This document shows positions 1 through 5,719 of a stretch of 5,719 nt of DNA, piece after piece. Origin of the DNA: Kordiimonadaceae bacterium. GTDB taxonomy: Bacteria; Pseudomonadota; Alphaproteobacteria; Sphingomonadales; Kordiimonadaceae. The stretch spans positions 1 through 5,719 of the forward strand of contig JAESTR010000150.1 in assembly GCA_016763495.1 (NCBI GenBank). The letters run 5' to 3'. Both the position numbers and the translations under genes were made by a program. The notes under the pieces are model-generated. The model saw only the letters and a list, made by a program, of their open reading frames with translations. It did no database searches and was not told the origin of the DNA. Numbering within the stretch: position 1 is the stretch's first letter; every line of letters starts with the position of its first letter.

Positions 1-14
1 CATACGCGAGCCAT
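1..14 (-). CDS. Start of a gene running off the left edge (product unknown; bL28 possible)
   Basis: Only the first four full codons and two bases of a fifth are inside the window; they read M-A-R-V-(C/W). The start is supported by a strong Shine-Dalgarno AAGGA on the minus strand (plus positions 23-27), 8 bases from the ATG, preceded by an A-rich tract, and by a promoter-like element farther upstream at 106-134. Some ribosomal proteins begin similarly: MARVC would fit bL28 (rpmB). MARVT of RNA polymerase omega is excluded because the fifth codon starts with TG. Five residues cannot identify a protein, so bL28 is only a hint. The gene is co-directional with the amidase, which ends about 150 bases upstream, and probably has its own promoter. 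Confidence 0.45.
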
Positions 15-22
15 GATCTTAT

Positions 23-27
23 TCCTT
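23..27 (-). promoter_or_regulatory. Ribosome binding site of the left-edge gene
   Basis: The minus strand reads AAGGA, 8 bases before the ATG at 14-12. An eight-A run overlaps its 5' side. This site selects the ATG at position 14 over the in-frame-independent ATG at 3-1. Confidence 0.55.
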
Positions 28-36
28 TTTTTTCTC

Positions 37-51
37 GAGGCTTACAGCCCC
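37..51 (-). other. Small leader hairpin just upstream of the left-edge gene's ribosome binding site
   Basis: On the minus strand GGGGCT and AGCCTC can pair through a three-base loop (GTA), giving six pairs including one G-U. The hairpin lies in the predicted 5' leader, about 10 bases before the AAGGA site. It is followed by A residues rather than T residues in the direction of transcription, so it is not an intrinsic terminator. It could affect translation or RNA stability, but a stem this short may be chance. Confidence 0.25.
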
Positions 52-105
52 TGAATCTTTATGATCGGTTCAATCCATCCTTCACCACGAAGAATAGACT
101 GGCGG

Positions 106-134
106 CATATAGGCGATTCGTACAGCTCGGTCAA
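106..134 (-). promoter_or_regulatory. Sigma70-like promoter for the left-edge gene
   Basis: The minus strand reads TTGACC (plus 129-134), a 17-base spacer, then TATATG (plus 106-111). That is 5 of 6 matches to the -35 consensus and 4 of 6 to the -10 consensus at the ideal spacing. Transcription would start near position 99 and give an untranslated leader of about 85 bases. It lies wholly between the amidase stop codon and the next gene, so the left-edge gene need not depend on amidase read-through. Confidence 0.5.
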
Positions 135-160
135 GTGATAACGGCCTTTTGCGGCCTCAT

Positions 161-1924
161 TTATGCAGATAAATCTGGGCGGTTTCGGCTAAAGCGCAAG
201 CTTTCCTCAAGTAATCGCCCAACAGCAAGCAATTGGTCTTCACGGAACATGTTGCCCCATAAGGTTATTGCATGGGGGTGTGGGCTTTTTTCGCGGCGGC
301 TGTCTGGTGTTGGTTCACCAATACGACCAACGCTTTGTCTTTCTTCCATGCCCACCGGTAGCGTTAAGCTGGGGGTGCCTGTGTAATTGGTAATCACCAG
401 CAGGTCACCGGTGAAATTGGGGCATACAATCACATCTACTTGTTCATAAATACCAGCCATCATTTCCATTACTTTGCGACGAAAACGGTCCACTTGCAGG
501 GCTTCAACGGCAGAAATGAAATGCGCGCTTCTGAATGTATTGGGCCAGGCACGATCTTCCTGCCATTTGAGCAAGTCATCTTTGTTTGAAAGTGTGAGTT
601 CTTCAAAAGCAGCAGCAGCCTCTACATCTAATGTTGTTAACAGCGAGCCATAGGGCATGTCAGGCAGTTTAATTTCAGTGAGTTTAAACCCCATGTTGCG
701 CAGGTGTGTCAAAACAGCTTTGTCGCTTGCCGTAGCAGTTTCAAACCACGCAGGGTCATAGCCTATTTTAATGTCTTCGCCTGCAGCGGTCGGGCCATCA
801 TACTCAAATCCCCATTCAATAGAACTGGGGTCACTGTCATCAGCGCCGTTCAGGGCGCCAAGCACAAGGGCTGTGTCTTCAACTGACCGGCAAAGCGGGC
901 CAAGCTTATCAAGAGACCAACAGAGCGCCATGACGCCCGTGCGCGGCACACGGCCGAATGTGGGGCGCAGGCCTGTTGCGCCGCAGCGAGAGGATGGTGA
1001 CACGATAGAGCCAAGTGTTTCGGAGCCAATAGCAAAACCGCATAAGCCGCCACCCGTTGCGGAGGCTGAACCCGCGCTTGAGCCAGAGGACCCTTCGTCG
1101 GTGTCCCACGGGTTGCGGGTCAAGCCGCCAAACCAGCGGTCACCATACGCAAGTGCGCCAAGCGTTGTTTTGCCGAGCAAAATGGCACCAGCGTCGCGCA
1201 GGCGCTTAACAATCACTGCGTCTTCTGTGGCAACCCGGTCCTTGTAGGGTTCAGCGCCCCATGTGGTGCGAATGCCAGCCGTATCAGTAAGGTCTTTCAA
1301 TCCGTACGGAATGCCGTGCAAGGGCCCTCGGTCTTTACCGCTGCGTAATTCAATGTCTGCTTTTTGGGCTGCGGTACGAGCGGCATATTCTGTTACGGTA
1401 ACGAAACATTCTAGTTTTGGTGCCAGTTTTTTAATACGTTGCAAGTAAATGTCTGTCAGACGGTTGGCCGTTAGCTGGCCGCTGCGTAGCCATTTGCCTT
1501 GTTTCCAAATAGGCGCAAACGCAATGTCTTCATCAGCCGGTAACGGCCCTGCGTTTTGTGCCGCGAGGATTACGCTATTTTTTTGCTGTTTATAGTCTTG
1601 GCCCGCCAGTAAAGGGTTGAACGTCAGCGCAGGCAAGTCAGCATTAGCGAGCGGCGCGTCGCTGCGCCGGGCCCGGACTCTATCGACAAGACTATCGAGG
1701 CTTTCATAAATGCTGGCTCGCTCGGCATCTGTATAGTTAAGGTCAACAAGTCGTTCGGCAATTTTAAGCTCAGAAGGGCCGTTTAGTACCGGCTTTACGG
1801 TTTGGTCCTGAGCCATAACAGCCGCTGTCATCAACAGCCCGCCTGCAGCACCGCCAGTTTTCAAAAACTGACGCCGACCAAAGGCTTTGCCTGCAATAGA
1901 TTTCTTCTCAAACGACTTTTTCAT
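161..1924 (-). CDS. Tat-exported amidase-signature hydrolase
   Basis: A 587-residue amidase-signature enzyme, predicted to hydrolyse a C-N amide bond in the periplasm; the substrate cannot be read from sequence. Residues 1-38 look like a twin-arginine signal: basic start, G-RR-QFLK with Arg17-Arg18, a hydrophobic Gly/Ala-rich stretch and likely cleavage after AVMA. Residues about 55-130 form a helical, charged pre-domain. The catalytic core has Lys210 in GLKD, cis-Ser282 in GSSAGSA and nucleophile Ser306 in ETLGSI, with the usual 24-residue Ser-Ser spacing. GATGLRPTFGRV and, near the C-terminus, NYTGTPSLTLPVG are further family motifs. The start at 1924 is preferred over an upstream in-frame ATG at 1984 because GAGGGG lies 7 bases before it and the Tat signal begins there. 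It is not a normal GatA: it is exported and has no gatB or gatC neighbour. The frame is intact. Confidence 0.9.
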   Translation of the reverse strand: MKKSFEKKSIAGKAFGRRQFLKTGGAAGGLLMTAAVMAQDQTVKPVLNGPSELKIAERLVDLNYTDAERASIYESLDSLVDRVRARRSDAPLANADLPALTFNPLLAGQDYKQQKNSVILAAQNAGPLPADEDIAFAPIWKQGKWLRSGQLTANRLTDIYLQRIKKLAPKLECFVTVTEYAARTAAQKADIELRSGKDRGPLHGIPYGLKDLTDTAGIRTTWGAEPYKDRVATEDAVIVKRLRDAGAILLGKTTLGALAYGDRWFGGLTRNPWDTDEGSSGSSAGSASATGGGLCGFAIGSETLGSIVSPSSRCGATGLRPTFGRVPRTGVMALCWSLDKLGPLCRSVEDTALVLGALNGADDSDPSSIEWGFEYDGPTAAGEDIKIGYDPAWFETATASDKAVLTHLRNMGFKLTEIKLPDMPYGSLLTTLDVEAAAAFEELTLSNKDDLLKWQEDRAWPNTFRSAHFISAVEALQVDRFRRKVMEMMAGIYEQVDVIVCPNFTGDLLVITNYTGTPSLTLPVGMEERQSVGRIGEPTPDSRREKSPHPHAITLWGNMFREDQLLAVGRLLEESLRFSRNRPDLSA

Positions 1925-1931
1925 GAATATT

Positions 1932-1937
1932 CCCCTC
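1932..1937 (-). promoter_or_regulatory. Ribosome binding site deciding the amidase start
   Basis: The minus strand reads GAGGGG, 7 bases before the ATG at 1924-1922. The open frame extends 20 codons further upstream to another ATG at 1984, but that extension has no signal-peptide character and would bury the twin-arginine motif at residue 37. The downstream start is therefore favoured. Confidence 0.6.
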
Positions 1938-2006
1938 ACACAGATGGCGGTACTGTAACGGTGTATGCTCGGGGAACAAGTCACAAAATAGTATCAATTT
2001 TAATAG

Positions 2007-2034
2007 TTGGCAGAATAGCCCTCTAGTCTATAAA
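2007..2034 (+). promoter_or_regulatory. Sigma70-like promoter for the helicase-S4 gene pair
   Basis: TTGGCA (2007-2012), a 16-base spacer and TATAAA (2029-2034) match the -35 and -10 consensus at 5 of 6 positions each. The start of transcription would be near 2041, leaving a short leader of roughly 30 bases before the helicase ATG. An AT-rich stretch (about 1985-2006) lies just upstream, where an UP-like element could sit. No equally good promoter facing the amidase was found in this divergent spacer. Confidence 0.5.
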
Positions 2035-2036
2035 GA

Positions 2037-2066
2037 CAGCTTAGAGAGTAGCAGTTAGAGCGATAG
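2037..2066 (+). repeat. Imperfect 15-base tandem repeat in the helicase leader
   Basis: Two adjacent 15-base units, CAGCTTAGAGAGTAG (2037-2051) and CAGTTAGAGCGATAG (2052-2066), share CAG, TTAGAG and a final TAG with one-base offsets. They are followed by TAG and then the ATG. The repeats cover nearly all of the predicted untranslated leader. No strong Shine-Dalgarno is present; the best candidate is GAG at 2058-2060, 9 bases before the start. The repeat could be chance duplication or a binding site. Confidence 0.45.
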
Positions 2067-2069
2067 TAG

Positions 2070-5000
2070 ATGTCTGGGATTATTAAGGCCGTACTCGGGC
2101 CTACAAATACGGGTAAAACCCATTATGCTGTTGAGCGTATGTTGGCTTATTCGTCAGGTGTTATGGGCTTTCCTCTACGGCTGTTGGCACGAGAGGTGTA
2201 TGATCGTGTTGTTGCCATAAAAGGCAAAAACCAAGTCGCGCTATTAACAGGTGAAGAACGCATTGTGCCCAAAGGTGCGCGGTATTTTTTGTGTACAGCT
2301 GAGGCAATGCCGCGCCATACCACAGCGGACTTTGTGGCCATCGATGAAGTGCAAATGGCTGCTGACCCGCAGCGGGGTCATATTTTCACTGAGCATTTGC
2401 TGCATTCCCGCGGTCGGTTTGAAACGTTGTTTTTGGGCGCAGCAACCATGTGGCCGATCATCCGGCGTCTTATCCCAGAAGCAGAGTTGATGATACGGGA
2501 ACGTTTCTCGCAGCTCAGTCATGTGAAGCCTGCCAGAATTTCAAAGCTCCCGCGCCGCAGTGCTGTGGTTGGCTTTTCAGCCAGCGATGTGTACGGCATG
2601 GCGGAACTGATGCGCCGGCAAAAAGGTGGTGCTGCCATTGTGATGGGCGCACTTAGTCCTCGCACCCGTAATGCGCAGATAGATATGTATTTGGCTGGCG
2701 ATGTTGACTATCTGGTGGCGACCGATGCCATTGGTATGGGGTTGAACCTAGATGTCGGCCATGTTGCCTTTTCAGCCCTGACCAAATTTGATGGCCGTAC
2801 TTTTAGGGGCCTTTCTGCGGCTGAAGCAGCGCAAATTGCAGGCCGTGCAGGGCGTTATAAAAAAGACGGCACATTTTCGACGCTTGGCTCCGGCCCTAAC
2901 GACGTCATGGACCCAATGATGATTGCTCAAATTGAAGAGCACCAATTTGAACCGGTGAAGCATATTTTTTGGCGGAATAACCGTTTGAACTATGCATCGA
3001 TTCCGCGCCTTTTACGCTCTTTAGAAGAGCCCGCGAGCACTGATGGCTTGCACCGCACGCGTGACAGCCTCGATTTGCTCACATTAAAAGCCCTGACAGA
3101 AGATGAAGAAATAAATTCTCTGGCACAGCATAAAGAAGCTGTTGAAAGGCTTTGGAATGTTTGCCAAATACCGGATTTCCGCCGTTTATCGAAAGAGGAT
3201 CACGTAGGTTTACTCAGGCGAATTTATGTTGATTTGATGGGCCCTGCTGGCGCCATTCCGCATGATTGGTTTGCCCGGCAAGTTAAGCGTCTTGACAATA
3301 TGGACGGTGACATAGATACCTTGGCCGGTCGAATAGCCAGTATCCGGGTCTGGACATATGTTTCTCACCGGAATGATTGGCTACAAGACAGTGCCCATTG
3401 GGCACATGTGACGCGTAGTATTGAAGACAGGTTGTCTGATGCACTGCACGAAAAATTAACCCAGCGGTTTGTGGATAAGCGTACAGCTGTCCTCATGCGC
3501 TCGCTCAGGCAAAGGGACGCACTCAGCGTGAGCATTGATAATGAAACAAATCAAGTGTCTGTAGAAGGACACAATATAGGCGAATTACACGGCTTTTCTT
3601 TCAAAGTTGAAACTGATGCTGCGCCGGATGACCAGAAAACACTGAAGGCAGCAGCTGAAACTGCTCTGAAAGTGGAATTAACCAGACGCGCCAAATTGTT
3701 TGCGAACGTTGGCTATAAGACGCTTGAGTTTAATTTTGATGAAGGTTTAGCTTCTCCTATACTTATGTGGGAAGGCGCGGCTATTGCCACAATACATGAC
3801 AGCGGTGCGCTTTTTGGCCCGCGCGTTAAACTTGTACAGAATATCCTGCTGGATGGTGACAATGCCGACTTGGTGCGTGAAAAAACGCAGGAATGGCTTG
3901 ATATGCGGATCGCTGAAAAGCTTGAGCCGCTGGTCAAATTAGCCCAAGAATTGAATGGTGAGATTGATGCACCAGAAGATGCAGCGCCCCTTTCAGGGCT
4001 CGCACGTGGTGTAGCTTTCCGCCTGCTTGAGCATTATGGTGTGATGGATCGCAGCAAAGTTGCCGCTGATCTGAAGCAGCTTGATCAAGATGCCCGTAAA
4101 GGCCTGCGCCGTTTTGGTATCCGTATCGGTGCTTCAAATCTTTATATGCCGATTGTGATGAAGCCACATGCGACTGAGATGCGTTTGGCGATGTGGGCTA
4201 TGGCAGGCAAGAAAACTGATTTGCCGTCTATTCCTACGCCGGGCATGGTTTGGGTTGATACGGCTGAAAATGCCCCTAGTGAGTTTTATGAGCTGGCAGG
4301 ATTTAAACCTGTTGGTAAAAAAGCTGTGCGCATGGATATGTTTGAGCGCCTTTCAGACGCAGTGCGCCCGCTGGGCCAAAACCGTGACTGGTTTGAAGTA
4401 ACCCCTGAAGTGATGGGCCTTGTTGGCTTGTCAGGCGAAGGTTTTGCTGAAGTGATGCGTGCTGCCGGCTATAAGCATGAGTTGCGTAAAATAGCACCTG
4501 CAGCGAAAGAAGCTGCGGCTGAAGAAAATTCGACTGAGGCTGAAACGTCTGAAGTTAAAGCAGCCGAGCCTGTAGTTATAGAAGCTGAAACAGCTGAAAC
4601 TGTAGTCGCTACATCAGCTGAGGTTGTGGCACCTGCTGATGCACCTGTAAGCAACGATAAGCCTGTGGCTGAGGCAGTTTCTGAAACGGTAACAGAAGCA
4701 CCAGCGGAAGAAGTATCTGCAGAAGCTGTTGCAGAAGCCGTTAAAGAAACCGAAGCACTTAGTGAGGCTAAGGCGGATGCTAAGCCTGAAGGTAAAGATG
4801 TGCCTGCGGAGACCGCCACAGAAGGCGAAACAGCTGAGACAGCTAAAGAAGTAGCTGCGGAAGCCACTGAAGAAGAGCTCGTTGAGCGGTATTTCTTTAT
4901 GTGGGCGCCAAAACGCCAAAATACTCGTAGCCAAAATACGCGCGACCCGAAGACTGAGGGCCAGAAAACCCGAGGCCCAAATAGAGGTCAAAGTCCAAGA

Positions 5001-5201
5001 GGCCAAAACGAGGGCCGTGGTCGTCCGGGTCAAAAGGCTGGCGGCGATAAATTTGGTAAGCGGCCGCAAAACGGCGGCAAAAATCGCAATGCTAACCAAG
5101 CGAATGCGCGTACCCGTCCACCAAAGCGTGAAAAACAAGCTGACCCCGATTCGCCTTTTGCGGCGCTTGCAGGTCTGAAAGACGCTTTGTCTAAAAAATA
5201 A
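2070..5201 (+). CDS. SUV3-like superfamily 2 RNA helicase with long charged C-terminal tail
   Basis: A 1043-residue ATP-dependent helicase, most like mitochondrial SUV3 and its alphaproteobacterial relatives; it probably unwinds or remodels RNA in the cytoplasm. The motor starts almost at the N-terminus: Walker A GPTNTGKTH (10-18), motif Ia near PLRLLARE (35-42), motif II DEVQ (92-95), motif III GAATM (123-127), motif V ATDAIGMGLN (217-226) and motif VI QIAGRAGRY (255-263). The DEVQ box, DAIGMGLNL and QIAGRAGR are SUV3 signatures. A mostly helical region continues to about residue 805, with a block near 640-710 that I recognise from alphaproteobacterial homologues. Then come an acidic Ala/Glu/Val-rich stretch (806-935), a short aromatic segment YFFMWAPKR (941-949), a basic Arg/Gly/Asn/Gln-rich tail (about 950-1022) and a terminal DPDSPFAALAGLK motif. 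The start leaves only four residues before the motor, as in relatives, although the ribosome binding site is weak. Exact substrates are unknown. Confidence 0.9.
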   Translation: MSGIIKAVLGPTNTGKTHYAVERMLAYSSGVMGFPLRLLAREVYDRVVAIKGKNQVALLTGEERIVPKGARYFLCTAEAMPRHTTADFVAIDEVQMAADPQRGHIFTEHLLHSRGRFETLFLGAATMWPIIRRLIPEAELMIRERFSQLSHVKPARISKLPRRSAVVGFSASDVYGMAELMRRQKGGAAIVMGALSPRTRNAQIDMYLAGDVDYLVATDAIGMGLNLDVGHVAFSALTKFDGRTFRGLSAAEAAQIAGRAGRYKKDGTFSTLGSGPNDVMDPMMIAQIEEHQFEPVKHIFWRNNRLNYASIPRLLRSLEEPASTDGLHRTRDSLDLLTLKALTEDEEINSLAQHKEAVERLWNVCQIPDFRRLSKEDHVGLLRRIYVDLMGPAGAIPHDWFARQVKRLDNMDGDIDTLAGRIASIRVWTYVSHRNDWLQDSAHWAHVTRSIEDRLSDALHEKLTQRFVDKRTAVLMRSLRQRDALSVSIDNETNQVSVEGHNIGELHGFSFKVETDAAPDDQKTLKAAAETALKVELTRRAKLFANVGYKTLEFNFDEGLASPILMWEGAAIATIHDSGALFGPRVKLVQNILLDGDNADLVREKTQEWLDMRIAEKLEPLVKLAQELNGEIDAPEDAAPLSGLARGVAFRLLEHYGVMDRSKVAADLKQLDQDARKGLRRFGIRIGASNLYMPIVMKPHATEMRLAMWAMAGKKTDLPSIPTPGMVWVDTAENAPSEFYELAGFKPVGKKAVRMDMFERLSDAVRPLGQNRDWFEVTPEVMGLVGLSGEGFAEVMRAAGYKHELRKIAPAAKEAAAEENSTEAETSEVKAAEPVVIEAETAETVVATSAEVVAPADAPVSNDKPVAEAVSETVTEAPAEEVSAEAVAEAVKETEALSEAKADAKPEGKDVPAETATEGETAETAKEVAAEATEEELVERYFFMWAPKRQNTRSQNTRDPKTEGQKTRGPNRGQSPRGQNEGRGRPGQKAGGDKFGKRPQNGGKNRNANQANARTRPPKREKQADPDSPFAALAGLKDALSKK
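4485..5198 (+). other. Disordered two-part charged tail of the helicase
   Basis: This is the part of the helicase gene encoding residues 806-1043. The first part (4485-4874) is acidic and dominated by Ala, Glu, Val and Thr, with many degenerate A-E-A/E-T-A steps. It ends in ELVER followed by the aromatic segment YFFMWAPKR (residues 941-949). The second part (about 4908-5135) is basic and rich in Arg, Lys, Gly, Asn and Gln, with loose six-residue units such as RQNTRS, SQNTRD and GQKTRG. The last 19 residues (from DPDSPF) look like a short conserved helix-forming motif. Low complexity explains the long antisense open frames here. Confidence 0.75.
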
Positions 5202-5216
5202 GCTCTTTTAATGGAA

Positions 5217-5244
5217 ATATTCAGCCTAGATCAGGGCTGAATAT
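5217..5244 (+). other. Perfect 10-base inverted repeat between helicase and S4 genes
   Basis: ATATTCAGCC (5217-5226) and GGCTGAATAT (5235-5244) are exact reverse complements around an 8-base loop, TAGATCAG. In RNA a terminal U-G pair could shorten the loop to six. The hairpin starts 15 bases after the helicase stop codon and ends 19 bases before the S4 start. It is not followed by a real U-tract (AGTGTTTATG), so a strong intrinsic terminator is unlikely. A weak attenuator, a 3'-end stabiliser or processing site, or a dyad protein-binding site are alternatives. Confidence 0.6.
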
Positions 5245-5253
5245 AGTGTTTAT

Positions 5254-5258
5254 GTGAG
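5254..5258 (+). promoter_or_regulatory. Ribosome binding site of the S4 gene
   Basis: GTGAG lies 5 bases before the ATG at 5264. It is a moderate Shine-Dalgarno match and sits just downstream of the 10-base inverted repeat. Confidence 0.4.
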
Positions 5259-5263
5259 TATCT

Positions 5264-5680
5264 ATGTCTTCACGCGGTCCAAAAGTTCGTGCTGATAAAT
5301 GGCTGTGGTATGCACGGTTTTTTAAAACGCGTACATTGGCAAGCACCTTGTGCAAGTCTGGTAAACTACGGATTAACAGCGTACGTGTTGGCAAGGCGAG
5401 CGTAACTGTCTCTGTTGGAGACGTGCTTACCTTTCCTAAAGAAACCGATATTAGGGTTATTAAAGTGCTATCCCTTGGCGGGAGGCGCGGACCAGCGCCT
5501 GAGGCCCAATCACTTTATAAAGACCAGGCTCCGATTACCCCTGCCGGTAAGGTTGAAAAGAAAATTGCAAGTATCAAGGATGGGAGCGCTGTTGCGGTGC
5601 GGGAAATAGGCTCCGGCAGACCAACAAAAGCGGAGCGCAGAGCCACAGAAAAGCTAAGAGGTTACGGCGAATTAGATTAA
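5264..5680 (+). CDS. Hsp15-like S4 domain RNA-binding protein
   Basis: A 138-residue basic protein of the Hsp15 (HslR) family. In E. coli, Hsp15 binds 50S subunits carrying a stalled nascent chain; the same role here is inferred. The S4 domain covers about residues 8-66: RADKWLWYARFFKTRTLA (9-26), then Cys30, the K-S-G-K-L-R-I-N-S turn (31-39), the VGKAS step (42-46) and VGDVLTF (51-57). RRGPAPEAQSLYKD (74-87) matches the post-S4 segment of Hsp15. The C-terminus carries GSGRPTKAERRATEKLRGY, a basic tail common in alphaproteobacterial homologues. Length is near the family norm of about 130 residues. It lies 62 bases after the helicase on the same strand and is probably co-transcribed with it, modulated by the intervening hairpin. 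I left out the symbol because orthology to hslR is not proven. Confidence 0.88.
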   Translation: MSSRGPKVRADKWLWYARFFKTRTLASTLCKSGKLRINSVRVGKASVTVSVGDVLTFPKETDIRVIKVLSLGGRRGPAPEAQSLYKDQAPITPAGKVEKKIASIKDGSAVAVREIGSGRPTKAERRATEKLRGYGELD

Positions 5681-5719
5681 GTCGTCTAAAAGCCATTGCT
5701 CAAGCCGACTAATTTGGGC
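5672..5719 (-). CDS. Possible C-terminus of a convergent gene running off the right edge
   Basis: Reading the minus strand from the right edge, one frame gives AQISRLEQWLLDDLI and then TAA (plus 5672-5674). The peptide has the alternating charged and hydrophobic pattern of a genuine helical C-terminus. If real, it overlaps the end of the S4 gene tail to tail by 9 bases. A second minus-strand frame is open for 10 codons before a TAG, so the call rests on composition only. No product can be named. Confidence 0.3.
   Translation of the reverse strand, partial: AQISRLEQWLLDDLI

Noticed and set aside
22..51. An eight-T run next to a GC-rich hairpin, resembling an intrinsic terminator.
   Set aside because: The T-run precedes the hairpin on the plus strand and is an A-run after it on the minus strand, so neither orientation gives hairpin followed by U residues. 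The run is part of the left-edge gene's ribosome binding region.
143..156. GGCC-TTTTGC-GGCC just after the amidase stop, as a candidate terminator.
   Set aside because: The stem is only four pairs, the flanking bases do not pair, and no U-tract follows on the minus strand.
771..1247. A 158-codon plus-strand open frame inside the amidase gene, rich in Pro, Ser and Arg.
   Set aside because: It lies antisense to the catalytic core of the amidase, has shadow-type composition and no recognisable motif.
161..1924. Annotation of the amidase as GatA, the glutamyl-tRNA amidotransferase subunit.
   Set aside because: It has a twin-arginine export signal and a pre-domain not found in GatA, and no gatB or gatC lies nearby; only the shared amidase signature is similar.
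1925..1984. A 20-residue N-terminal extension of the amidase from the ATG at 1984.
   Set aside because: The extension (MTCSPSIHRY...) has no signal-peptide character, and the GAGGGG site plus the Tat signal place the start at 1924.
1940..2000. A promoter for the amidase in the divergent spacer, for example TTGTTC with TACAGT.
   Set aside because: The candidate -35 and -10 boxes match consensus poorly. A promoter must exist, but I cannot place it with support.
4908..5060. The CCAAAA-containing repeats in the helicase tail as a CRISPR-like or non-coding repeat array.
   Set aside because: The units are degenerate, about 18 bases and in frame, and they encode Q-N/K-T-R type peptide steps. They are a coding low-complexity repeat.
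4469..5138. Two long antisense open frames (132 and 174 codons) across the helicase tail, one a Ser/Ala/Val/Thr-rich repeat-like protein.
   Set aside because: They are reflections of the low-complexity Ala/Glu and Arg/Gln/Gly codons on the plus strand, which lack antisense stops. Neither shows a domain, and both overlap a well-supported gene.

Overview
The window looks like ordinary chromosome of an alphaproteobacterium with moderate G+C content (by eye, close to half). The main argument for the lineage is a SUV3-type superfamily 2 helicase with a long alphaproteobacterial C-terminal extension, followed directly by an Hsp15-like S4 RNA-binding protein. From memory, this pair is a conserved neighbourhood in Alphaproteobacteria, often continuing into a ferredoxin gene and a CarD-family regulator; those two would lie beyond the right edge, if present. 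A more precise assignment (for example a Kordiimonas-like genus) would be a guess.

Layout from left to right: (1) The first 14 bases hold the start of a minus-strand gene running off the left edge. It has a clear Shine-Dalgarno site and a sigma70-like promoter (106-134) about 90 bases upstream. Only M-A-R-V-(C/W) can be read. (2) A minus-strand gene at 161-1924 encodes a Tat-exported amidase-signature enzyme with an intact Ser-cisSer-Lys triad. (3) A 145-base divergent spacer (1925-2069) holds a good sigma70-like promoter for the rightward genes and an imperfect 15-base tandem repeat that forms most of the helicase leader. (4) A plus-strand gene at 2070-5201 encodes the 1043-residue helicase, with an acidic Ala/Glu-rich linker and a basic Arg/Gly/Asn/Gln-rich tail. 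(5) A 62-base spacer holds a perfect 10-base inverted repeat. (6) A plus-strand gene at 5264-5680 encodes the S4/Hsp15-like protein. (7) The right edge may hold the last 15 codons of a convergent minus-strand gene.

The helicase and S4 genes probably form an RNA-metabolism unit: one remodels RNA or RNA-protein complexes, the other binds structured RNA, in its relatives on the 50S ribosomal subunit. The amidase is transcribed away from them, is predicted to act in the periplasm, and shows no functional link.

No CRISPR array, mobile element, tRNA, rRNA or defence system was found. I see no clearly novel system. The points most worth a second look are the two-part charged tail of the helicase, the hairpin between helicase and S4 gene, and the repeated helicase leader.
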